Under the pieces are notes generated by a model. That model worked only from the letters and a program-made list of their open reading frames with translations, was not told the origin of the DNA and did no database searches. A stretch of 64,000 bases of DNA from Weissella cibaria KACC 11862. GTDB taxonomy: Bacteria; Bacillota; Bacilli; Lactobacillales; Lactobacillaceae. This document shows positions 44,433-51,741 of the stretch, piece after piece (positions within the stretch are counted from its first letter, which is position 1; each line of letters begins with the position of its first letter). The stretch spans positions 20,230-84,229 of the forward strand of contig NZ_AEKT01000044.1 of the NCBI RefSeq assembly GCF_000193635.1. The letters run 5' to 3'. Made by a program: the position numbers and the translations under genes.

Positions 44433-44462
44433 ATTGTACATTATTCCCGAATGATATTTCAA
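44433..44462 (-). promoter_or_regulatory. Promoter of purB
   Basis: Minus strand TTGAAA (44457-44462), 18 bases, TACAAT (44433-44438). The sequence ACGAACGAAACG downstream faintly resembles a PurBox, but the match is too weak to call. Confidence 0.6.
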
Positions 44463-44492
44463 GGTAATTCAAAAATGTTTTATTTTTAGCGC

Positions 44493-44526
44493 ACAAAAAA
44501 AGAGACCAGAAAAATCCGGTCTCTTT
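44493..44526 (-). terminator. Terminator after prsA
   Basis: Minus strand AAGAGACCGGA pairs with TCTGGTCTCTT, then TTTTTTTG. Confidence 0.9.
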
Positions 44527-44530
44527 TAGT

Positions 44531-45541
44531 TTACTTATCTGAAGATTCAGATGAAGCTGCTGAACTTGAGCTTGCTTCACTTGAACTTGCACTTGAAGAT
44601 GCCTTGCTTGATGAAGATTCAGATGAAGAAGATGACGTCTTAGCAGCCTTAGCAGTTGCAGCGGCTTGCGTGTACGTTGCCAAAACATTCTTCAATTGTG
44701 AATCTTTAATGTTAACGTTAGCCTTAGCCAATTCGTTACCAATAATCGCTTGCACCTTTGATGAATCAGACATCTCGTTCGTCACCAAGATTTCCTTCAT
44801 CTTAGACTTCAAAGTTGTGAATGACTTCTTGTCATCACGTGAATCCATCTTAATGACAAAGTAACCTGAGTACGTATCTGACTTAACAGGCGTCTTTGTG
44901 TATTCACCCTTCTTCAACTTGAAAGCAGCCGTCTTAAAGTCGTCTTCCAAAGTTGTGTTGGTTGAATCAAAGGCGTCCATCTTACCACCCTTGTCCTTAG
45001 TTGAAGAGTCTGTTGAGTACTTCTTAGCCAACGTGGCGAACTTATCACCATCGTCCAACTTAGAAATCATATCCTTGGCTTCATCTTCTGAAGAAACCAG
45101 GATAACAGAAACGTTCACATTAGGCGTGTAGTTCTTGTATTGTTCCTTCAATTGCTTTGTCGTAAACTTTGAGTTTGCTTCAACCGCGGCCTTCTCCAAA
45201 GCTTGCAACTCCAAAGACTCCTTGAATGAGTCTTCCGTCATACCGTTGTTAGCCAAAGCCGTTGAGAATTGTGAACCGTATTGCGCCTTCACGTCATCAT
45301 ATTGCTTTGTAATTGCCTTTGACGATACCTTGTCACCATACTTCTTATCCAACACCTTTTGGATAATCATGTTAGCCAATTGTTGTTGTCCTTCAGTGGT
45401 GCTCTTTAACTTCTTGTAGTAGTCCGCTTGCGAAATACTTCCTGAATCGGTAGTTGCGATTGACTTAGGGCCTACACCCCAAACAGCCAATCCCAAGGCT
45501 GCCGCAACGACAACCAAAATAGCCACTACTTTCTTCCACAT
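44531..45541 (-). CDS. prsA: PrsA-like foldase with parvulin domain, without lipobox cysteine
   Basis: Extracytoplasmic folding factor, 336 residues. It has a basic start, one hydrophobic segment (about residues 5-22), a helical region, and a parvulin (PpiC) domain around residues 130-230 (VILVSSEDEAKD, FATLAKKYSTD, KGGKM). The C-terminus is a Ser/Ala/Glu tail of about 40 residues. Canonical PrsA is a lipoprotein, but this protein has no Cys at all, so it must be anchored by its N-terminal helix or released. The parvulin His (HILV) is Val here. Confidence 0.85.
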   Translation of the reverse strand: MWKKVVAILVVVAAALGLAVWGVGPKSIATTDSGSISQADYYKKLKSTTEGQQQLANMIIQKVLDKKYGDKVSSKAITKQYDDVKAQYGSQFSTALANNGMTEDSFKESLELQALEKAAVEANSKFTTKQLKEQYKNYTPNVNVSVILVSSEDEAKDMISKLDDGDKFATLAKKYSTDSSTKDKGGKMDAFDSTNTTLEDDFKTAAFKLKKGEYTKTPVKSDTYSGYFVIKMDSRDDKKSFTTLKSKMKEILVTNEMSDSSKVQAIIGNELAKANVNIKDSQLKNVLATYTQAAATAKAAKTSSSSSESSSSKASSSASSSEASSSSAASSESSDK

Positions 45542-45606
45542 GGAAAAATTCCTTCTTTCAAAAATTTATTATGTGTATCAGTTTACCATATTATCTTTAA
45601 GTTTGC

Positions 45607-48075
45607 TTATAGCACCTGATACGTTGCGCCCATTGCAAAGCGTCCATTATCTAACGTTTGCGTTGTATTGAGATGTTCGGCAAAATCCGCATCACGATAC
45701 CGCAGACGTGCCGTTTTGAGACGCCATTGTAATGTCATGAGTTGATCAACCAACTGCTCATCAGACGCGGATGGCGTCCCAAGCATATACCGTACGACCA
45801 GTCGCAACCAGGATACACCCGTCACCTTATCTAGAAAGGCAATATGTGTGAATGGCATAGGCCGAATATCGGCCGCAGTAATCTCGCCATCTATTGGTAA
45901 CCGATCAACAATTAATTGGTACATGCCCGGCGTATCGATTTCAAGCTCCGGCCGGGGTAAAGTTTCCCATAATGAAGGCGTCATAGCAGACTGATCCAAT
46001 AAAATGCCGCCATTATCTTGATGGCCAATCCCGATGATGTGCAATTCAACCCCGTCATAGAAATAATTAACGACTGTCTGTTCACCTTCACTCAACATGC
46101 TACTTGGCAAGTATTTTTCTTTGGCAATCACTTGCACATTGACCCCCATCTTACGTAACTGGGTAATCAGCTTAATGCGATTGCCAGGGACGAACACACG
46201 GGTTGGTTGTTCAATTTCAATCACATTCATCACGTCTGAAATTTCAAGCGGTTCATAATATTGCTTATCACCAAGTTGCGGTATGAAAGTTAAATCAGTC
46301 GGATTATTATTCATCAAAATTGTCTTTAAACCTTGACTTCGAAGTTCATCAGCCACCGTCGCCATCACATATGAGGCTGCGGCACCATCACCTAAACGAA
46401 AGGCGCCAGTCCCGATAATCAAAGCCGAATCGTCACCTAAGCGTTCACTTTCGTTTTCGGATTCGAAAGTCGAATAAAACTGCGAAACTGACTCTTCAAA
46501 CTCACCCGCCGATGGTTCAAACGCCTTGTAGGTTGGCAAAATACCATTATCCCAACGATAACGGCGTACTGCCTCGTACTTTTCATCCCACAATTTAGCA
46601 ACTAACCCGTCTGACAAGCCGTAATACTTGGCTTGTTGGAGCACATCCGCTTCCCACGGATTATCTTTCACAGCTTGCTCCAGGTTATTAAGTCGTTGCA
46701 GCTTGTAGAAATAAAAGGCATTAATTTTAGTTAATTCTGCCAGTTCATCAACGGTATACCCTCGTCGTAAAGCCTCAAGCAAGACCAAAATTCGATTATC
46801 ACGGGGGTGAATCAACTGCTCAACAATCTCATTATCCGTTAACGCATTCATCAATGTTGGTGAAAAATTACGATTGTTAAAGTGTGCTGCTCGAATCGCT
46901 TTTTCCAACGCTTCTTCAACACTACGACCGACACCAATCGTAGCCCCAACTGATTTTTGCACGGTATCTAATCGATTTTCTGTCTTGATACCGGCCGTCT
47001 CAAGTTCTCCGAAGGCAAACACAGGAAAACGAATCACGATGTGATCCATCGTCGGTTCTAATAGTGCCGTGTGATCAGCGTATATTGATGGAATCCGAAC
47101 TGAGGTCAAACTTTCGCCAACCATCAAGCCTGTAATCACTGGTACTAATGGATAACCCGTCGCCGTAACAACCATTGCTGAGGTGCGATCAAAGTACGGT
47201 GTTACTCGAGTGATGACAAATTCTTCATTCGCCGGATTAACCGCAAAGCGAACTTCCAATAGACCTTGCACGTTAAAGCCACGCGCAACCGTAAAGGCCG
47301 CGTTACGCAAAGTTTGGAACATTGGATCAGGCAACGTCTGCACAGGTGTAATCGCAATTGAATCGGCTGAGTGAATGCCGACCGGATCCATATCTTCGAC
47401 ACCGCCAATCAGCAAAGTCGTATCCATGCGATCACGTACCACCACCATCGCAATTTCCTGGTAACCGCGAATACTTTTATCCACGTTTACTTGGTGGGTT
47501 AATGATCGATTTAACGCCGTTTCAGCCGCTCCTTCTAGTTCTTCAGCATCCTCAACCTGCAAACGAATGGTTTGACCAACAGGTGCCACTGATCGAACAA
47601 CCACTGGAAAATCAAAATCGCGTGCCGCATCAAACGCTTCACTAACATTGCTAGCTAAACGTGTTTGGACAGCTGGCAACTTTAATTGGGTCAACCGCTC
47701 CTGTAAATATTTCGTATTTTGGGCGGCTTGCATCACAGGCAATGTCATCCCCAACACTTTCGGCGCATCGTTACCTAAAATTTGTAAAATTTCAGCACTC
47801 AGGCGTACCGCTGTTAAGCCACCCACTGATGCCACGATCGCCGTAATATGTTCTTCGACAATCACTTTAACCAAATTTGGGGCCGTTAATTGTGTTTCAA
47901 TGACTTTTATTTCCTCACGCTCAGTTGTAAAACCATACGGATTGTCATCAGCAATCACAATTTGATGTCCCCGTTTCACCAAGCCGTTAACCACTTGGTA
48001 ACTGGCGGCATCACTTTCAGTTTCACGACCAAAGTCATTCGCTGAACCACCGATTATTAAAATTCGCTCGGTCAT
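45607..48075 (-). CDS. Degenerate carbamoyl-phosphate synthase large subunit-like protein (CarB pseudoenzyme)
   Basis: CarB normally has about 1060 residues; this one has 822 in an unbroken frame. Residues 1-400 align with the carboxyphosphate half, about 400-530 with the oligomerisation domain, and 540-640 with the second pre-ATP-grasp domain. Then only a shrunken remnant of the second ATP-grasp follows and no allosteric MGS-like domain. Residues known in E. coli as metal ligands (Gln285, Glu299, Asn301) are Arg276, Arg290 and Thr292, in an ungapped match. The glycine-rich loop reads RSVAPVGQT instead of RPxxxLGGTGGG. The ATG overlaps the carA-like stop (ATGA), with GAGGAGG nine bases upstream. 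ATP-dependent catalysis seems impossible; a regulatory or scaffold role is inferred. Confidence 0.85.
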   Translation of the reverse strand: MTERILIIGGSANDFGRETESDAASYQVVNGLVKRGHQIVIADDNPYGFTTEREEIKVIETQLTAPNLVKVIVEEHITAIVASVGGLTAVRLSAEILQILGNDAPKVLGMTLPVMQAAQNTKYLQERLTQLKLPAVQTRLASNVSEAFDAARDFDFPVVVRSVAPVGQTIRLQVEDAEELEGAAETALNRSLTHQVNVDKSIRGYQEIAMVVVRDRMDTTLLIGGVEDMDPVGIHSADSIAITPVQTLPDPMFQTLRNAAFTVARGFNVQGLLEVRFAVNPANEEFVITRVTPYFDRTSAMVVTATGYPLVPVITGLMVGESLTSVRIPSIYADHTALLEPTMDHIVIRFPVFAFGELETAGIKTENRLDTVQKSVGATIGVGRSVEEALEKAIRAAHFNNRNFSPTLMNALTDNEIVEQLIHPRDNRILVLLEALRRGYTVDELAELTKINAFYFYKLQRLNNLEQAVKDNPWEADVLQQAKYYGLSDGLVAKLWDEKYEAVRRYRWDNGILPTYKAFEPSAGEFEESVSQFYSTFESENESERLGDDSALIIGTGAFRLGDGAAASYVMATVADELRSQGLKTILMNNNPTDLTFIPQLGDKQYYEPLEISDVMNVIEIEQPTRVFVPGNRIKLITQLRKMGVNVQVIAKEKYLPSSMLSEGEQTVVNYFYDGVELHIIGIGHQDNGGILLDQSAMTPSLWETLPRPELEIDTPGMYQLIVDRLPIDGEITAADIRPMPFTHIAFLDKVTGVSWLRLVVRYMLGTPSASDEQLVDQLMTLQWRLKTARLRYRDADFAEHLNTTQTLDNGRFAMGATYQVL

Positions 48076-49157
48076 GAAAGCCATCCTCCTCGTCGTGCCG
48101 TCACCATTTCCATAAATTCATCAAATGCTTGCGTTGCTTCAAAGGGGCCTGGGGCCGTATCTGGGAAAAATTGCACACTAAAAGCCGGATAGTCGCGGTG
48201 ACGCAGTCCTTGAACGACACCATCCGTCATATCAATATGGGTCACGAACATATCCGTTTCCCGTACAGAATCCGGATTAACCGCGTAACCCTGGCCCTGG
48301 GTGGCAAACATAATCCGACTCGTGATTTGTTCACGAATTGGATGATTCATGCCGTGGTGCTCAACTGGCATTTGCTGCAAAGTAGCCCCATTCGCAATCG
48401 CAAATAGTTCGTGTCCAAGTCCAATGCCGAAAAGTGGCACCCGGGTTTGGAATTGGCGAATAATATCAAACGTTTCATCTGGAATTTGGCGTGGGTCACC
48501 TGGGCCAGATGACAACACAATCCCATCAGGGTCAAGATTAGCCACTTCATCAACAGTCGCATTATATGGTAATACCGTCACATTCGCATCAAAATCACTC
48601 AGCATACGGAGAATGCCGTTTTTCAAACCAAAATCAAGCACCACCACGTTTGCGCCACGCCCTGGATTAGCATAGGCTTTCGGCGTTGAGACTTGCGCAA
48701 CTTGGCGAGTCGTCAACACCATGGCCCGTAACTGGTCAAATGCGTGCGCGTCTGGTACGTCAACAATTGACGCCTTTTGCGTACCTGTTTTGCGCAAGTG
48801 GCGGGCCAACGCACGCGTATCGATTTGTGAAATGCCGGGGACATTGTGTCGCTTTAAATAGTCGTGCAAACTCATTGACTGCAGCCGATTAGTTGACACA
48901 TCAGCAATTTCACGAACAATAACCCCTTTCACCGTTGGCACAATTGACTCATCCGCCCGATGATTAATTCCCGCTGCCCCAATCGTTGGTGAGGTAAACA
49001 TCACAATTTGATTGTGATAAATCGGATTGGTAATGACTTCCTGGTAACCAGTCATTGCGGTATGAAAAACAATTTCACCAAAAGTTGTTGCAGGCGCCCC
49101 AAACGCTTCACCAGCATAGACGGTGCCATCCTGCAAAATTAAATAACGTTTCGTCAT
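48072..49157 (-). CDS. Degenerate carbamoyl-phosphate synthase small subunit-like protein (CarA pseudoenzyme)
   Basis: Full-length CarA fold of 361 residues: an N-terminal CarA domain (LILQDGTVYAGEAFGA, FHTAMTGYQEVITNPIY, ISQIDTRALARHLR) and a class I glutamine amidotransferase domain from about residue 175. The glutaminase triad is lost. The nucleophile motif GICLGHQ reads GIGLGHE (Gly at 246), and the His-x-Glu motif reads FFPDTAPGP (Phe331, Asp333 in place of His and Glu). NHG reads GQG. It cannot hydrolyse glutamine by the known mechanism. It follows pyrR, overlaps the carB-like gene, and its ribosome site AAGGAGG lies 34 bases upstream of the ATG behind a hairpin. Confidence 0.88.
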   Translation of the reverse strand: MTKRYLILQDGTVYAGEAFGAPATTFGEIVFHTAMTGYQEVITNPIYHNQIVMFTSPTIGAAGINHRADESIVPTVKGVIVREIADVSTNRLQSMSLHDYLKRHNVPGISQIDTRALARHLRKTGTQKASIVDVPDAHAFDQLRAMVLTTRQVAQVSTPKAYANPGRGANVVVLDFGLKNGILRMLSDFDANVTVLPYNATVDEVANLDPDGIVLSSGPGDPRQIPDETFDIIRQFQTRVPLFGIGLGHELFAIANGATLQQMPVEHHGMNHPIREQITSRIMFATQGQGYAVNPDSVRETDMFVTHIDMTDGVVQGLRHRDYPAFSVQFFPDTAPGPFEATQAFDEFMEMVTARRGGWLS

Positions 49158-49159
49158 GA

Positions 49160-49198
49160 CGTCGTTCCCGCTATCGCTATGGATAGCGATCCCTCCTT
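49160..49198 (-). promoter_or_regulatory. Hairpin between ribosome site and start of the carA-like gene
   Basis: On the minus strand AAAGGAGGG is followed by ATCGCTA-TCCA-TAGCGAT, a seven-pair hairpin, and then 14 bases to the ATG. An alternative pairing GCTATC/GATAGC is possible in the same place. Folding could bring the distant ribosome site near the start, or the two pairings could switch. Confidence 0.55.
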
Positions 49199-49217
49199 TC
49201 CGTCAAATAAGCGGGTC

Positions 49218-49727
49218 TTAACGAATTTCAACTGAATCAACACCGTCGATTTCAGTGACATTCACATTAATACGTTCAGCCGCTGCCGTTGGAATATTCT
49301 TACCAACAAAATCCGCGCGAATTGGTAACTCACGGTGACCACGATCCACTAACACTGCCAAATTAACCACAGCCGGACGGCCATTATCCATCAACGCATC
49401 TAAAGCAGCACGAATTGTTCGACCCGTATAAAGCACATCATCGACCAAAATAACGCGTTTGCCATCAATATCAATATCCAATTCTGCCTTTGAACCCCGA
49501 TCGGTTGCATCATCACGGTAGGTTGAAATATCCAACTGAGCCACCGGAATTTGGGCATTTTCAAGTTGCTGTAATCGTTGTGCAATGCGTTCAGCGATAA
49601 AGACACCACGCGTCTTAATCCCCACAATCACAAGATTGTTAATCCCCTTATTCTTCTCGATAATCTCATACGTAATACGCGTCAGTGCACGTTGCATCGC
49701 CATTGCGTCAACAATTTCCTTAGCCAT
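49218..49727 (-). CDS. pyrR: Bifunctional pyr operon attenuator protein / uracil phosphoribosyltransferase
   Basis: Binds pyr mRNA when UMP is high and promotes termination. The 169-residue protein has the PRPP motif [13 protein letters not shown] near residue 95 and the N-terminal [10 protein letters not shown] region of PyrR. The start at 49727 has AAAAGGA upstream. Its own leader holds a PyrR binding loop and a terminator, so it controls itself and the carA/carB-like genes. No other pyr genes follow. Confidence 0.94.
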   Translation of the reverse strand: MAKEIVDAMAMQRALTRITYEIIEKNKGINNLVIVGIKTRGVFIAERIAQRLQQLENAQIPVAQLDISTYRDDATDRGSKAELDIDIDGKRVILVDDVLYTGRTIRAALDALMDNGRPAVVNLAVLVDRGHRELPIRADFVGKNIPTAAAERINVNVTEIDGVDSVEIR

Positions 49728-49764
49728 AATGGACATCCTTTTCACGTTTTTTATTTTGCTATAA

Positions 49765-49846
49765 CAAAAAGGCGTTACCTATACAAAATAGGTAACGCCT
49801 AAATTAAACTCATTCGTCGCGTTACCCCCTAGCCACCTCTCTGGAT
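49765..49846 (-). promoter_or_regulatory. PyrR-dependent attenuator in the pyrR leader
   Basis: The minus-strand RNA has ATCCAGAGAGGTGG (complement of 49833-49846), matching the PyrR binding loop consensus. Next comes GGTAACGCG, which can pair with the 5' arm of the terminator (antiterminator). The terminator is AGGCGTTACCTAT/ATAGGTAACGCCT (49770-49801), then TTTTTG. All three parts of PyrR attenuation are present. Confidence 0.9.
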
Positions 49847-49897
49847 GACTTTAAGAAGATACCTTCATTCTAGCACGAATATTCGCTCAATTGTTGA

Positions 49898-50812
49898 TTA
49901 ATCTGTAATCTCAGCATATGGGTCAAGCTGATCCAACATCGCTGTAAAGTAGTCTGGCAATGGCGCTTCAAACGTCATATCTTCCCCGGTCGTTGGTTGC
50001 GTGAGCCCCAACGTAGCCGCGTGCAAATATTGACCATTACCTGGCAACGTCTTCTTTGGTCCGTACAATGGATCGCCAGCAACTGGATGACCAATATAGG
50101 CCATATGCACACGAATTTGGTGCGTACGTCCTGTTTCAAGGGTTACTTGCAGTAATGTGTACCCAACGAAGCGTTTTACAACCTTGAAATGCGTCACAGC
50201 ATCACGGCCACCAGCAACGACGGCTTGCTTCTTGCGGTCAGCGGATGAACGGCCAAGTGGCGCCTTAATAGTCCCCTCGTTTTCAACGAATTCACCATGC
50301 ACCAAGGCATAATATTGACGCAAGTTTTTCTTATCCTTCAATTGCGCAGACAATGATTCATGTGCCTTATCGTTCTTCGCAACCATCAGCAACCCTGACG
50401 TATCCTTGTCAATACGGTGCACAATGCCGGGACGGACCACACCATTGATTGTTGACAACGGTGTGTGGAACATCAACGCGTTCACCAATGTGCCGGATTC
50501 ATGGCCCAATGCAGGATGAACAACCATCCCTTGTGGCTTGTTGACAACTAACAAATCGTCATCTTCATACACGATATCAAGTGGAATATCCTCGGGTTGT
50601 AAATCAATTTCGACCGCTTCAGGTACCGTAAATTTGATTTCGTCATTTGGTTTAACACTATACTTAGCCTTCTTAACAGCCCCGTTCACTGTTAAAATGC
50701 CATCATTAATCCACCCCGTAACTTGCGTACGCGTATAATCGTCAAACGCATCAGCCACAACTTTATCAAGGCGGCCAGTTTGGTCAGTAATCACTAACGT
50801 TTCTTCACTCAT
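49898..50812 (-). CDS. rluD: RluD-type 23S rRNA pseudouridine synthase
   Basis: The 304-residue protein has an N-terminal S4 domain (GRLDKVVADAF...TRTQVTGWINDG) and the catalytic Asp in HRIDKDTSGLL near residue 135. It isomerises uridines in 23S rRNA. The Lactobacillales gene may correspond to Bacillus YlyB. The ATG overlaps the stop of the upstream membrane protein (ATGA). Confidence 0.93.
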   Translation of the reverse strand: MSEETLVITDQTGRLDKVVADAFDDYTRTQVTGWINDGILTVNGAVKKAKYSVKPNDEIKFTVPEAVEIDLQPEDIPLDIVYEDDDLLVVNKPQGMVVHPALGHESGTLVNALMFHTPLSTINGVVRPGIVHRIDKDTSGLLMVAKNDKAHESLSAQLKDKKNLRQYYALVHGEFVENEGTIKAPLGRSSADRKKQAVVAGGRDAVTHFKVVKRFVGYTLLQVTLETGRTHQIRVHMAYIGHPVAGDPLYGPKKTLPGNGQYLHAATLGLTQPTTGEDMTFEAPLPDYFTAMLDQLDPYAEITD

Positions 50813-51192
50813 ATGTTTTCGTTTTTTCCTTCAATCTTTGCCTTGAACGCTCGCAAAAAGCTCGCATTCATCCAATAACTGTACTGTTCACCATCATGAC
50901 TAAACATGACTGTATGTTTTGTAAATTGCACAAATTGCATATCTGCAAAATGAATTTTTTCTGTGTGGATTCCCACAATTGGTGGGAAGCGTAGCGCATC
51001 ATCATCGAGATACACCCGACGACGGAAAATTACCGCCCCGGCAATCACAAGAAAGATACCAAATGACCAGTACGTCCAGACATTCAAATGCGTGACCTCG
51101 AGCCACATGACACCGCCGAATAATGCGATCATCACAATCCATGCCCAGCTTACCCAGCCAATTAATCCTGCTGGTTGGTAGTAACCCTTCAT
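50809..51192 (-). CDS. Small membrane protein, possibly EbsA-like
   Basis: The 127-residue protein has two hydrophobic segments (about residues 8-30 and 36-57) and a cytoplasmic C-terminal half of PH-like beta character. It vaguely resembles EbsA-like proteins found near ribonuclease H genes in Lactobacillales, which I cannot confirm. The ATG at 51192 or a GTG nine bases upstream could be the start. It is coupled to rluD and divergent from the RNase H-like gene. Confidence 0.6.
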   Translation of the reverse strand: MKGYYQPAGLIGWVSWAWIVMIALFGGVMWLEVTHLNVWTYWSFGIFLVIAGAVIFRRRVYLDDDALRFPPIVGIHTEKIHFADMQFVQFTKHTVMFSHDGEQYSYWMNASFLRAFKAKIEGKNENI

Positions 51193-51231
51193 GACTAACA
51201 CGTCTCCTTTCGGGCGTTTGTACTATTCTCT

Positions 51232-51260
51232 AGTATAATGAAAGCAGAGGTATTTGTCAT
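51232..51260. promoter_or_regulatory. Overlapping divergent promoters
   Basis: Minus strand: ATGACA (51255-51260), 17 bases, TATACT (51232-51237) for the membrane protein. Plus strand: TATAAT at 51234-51239 for the RNase H-like gene. The two -10 boxes overlap, so both directions cannot be open at once. Confidence 0.6.
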
Positions 51261-51654
51261 GTTAATCAAGTTGTATGCTGACGCAGCGACCCAGGGTAAC
51301 CCCGGTCCAAGTGGTGCCGGCATTGTCATCGTCCGAGATGGCACCCAAAGCCAACAATATGAATATTTAGGTGACATGACCAATCATGAAGCTGAATTTG
51401 CTGCCACTATCCTAGCCTTTGAACATTTGGCGACATTAGCCGATGCGGGCGACATGGTCATGTTCTATACCGATTCTAAATTAGTTGCTGATAGCATTGG
51501 TAAATCTTATGCCAAACATTATCCGGCCCAGATCGACCGTTTAATGATGCTGATTGATCGTTATCCAATTGTTTTAACGACCTGGATTCCCGACCGTCAA
51601 AACCAAGGTGCCCATCAACTTGCCTTACAAGCCATTCATAAGCGAGGAAAATGA
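51259..51654 (+). CDS. RNase HI-like protein
   Basis: The 131-residue RNase H fold protein keeps the acidic residues: Asp in YADAATQGNPGPSGAG, Glu in NHEAEF and Asp in YTDSK. The C-terminal IPDRQNQGAH holds the fourth position. It resembles Bacillus YpdQ/YpeP-type RNase HI homologues, so activity on RNA/DNA hybrids is likely but not certain. The start at 51259 follows AGAGG by eight bases; the codon at 51238 lies over the -10 box. Confidence 0.85.
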   Translation: MLIKLYADAATQGNPGPSGAGIVIVRDGTQSQQYEYLGDMTNHEAEFAATILAFEHLATLADAGDMVMFYTDSKLVADSIGKSYAKHYPAQIDRLMMLIDRYPIVLTTWIPDRQNQGAHQLALQAIHKRGK

Positions 51655-51705
51655 TTGGCGTTATCGCAAAAATTCCAACTTGCGGAACACATTTAAAAAT
51701 AATAA

Positions 51706-51734
51706 AAGCGACCAGAAAAAATTCCGGTCGCTTT
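51706..51734. terminator. Bidirectional terminator
   Basis: AAAAGCGACC(A)G pairs with C(C)GGTCGCTTTT around an A-rich loop; T runs on both strands. Serves the RNase H-like gene and the NhaC-family gene. Confidence 0.9.
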
Positions 51735-51741
51735 TATTTTT

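Noticed and set aside
45607-49157. Sequencing error or ordinary pseudogenes as explanation for the carA/carB-like genes
   Set aside because: Both frames are long and uninterrupted, with ribosome sites, coupling and many conserved family stretches; changes are concentrated in catalytic positions.
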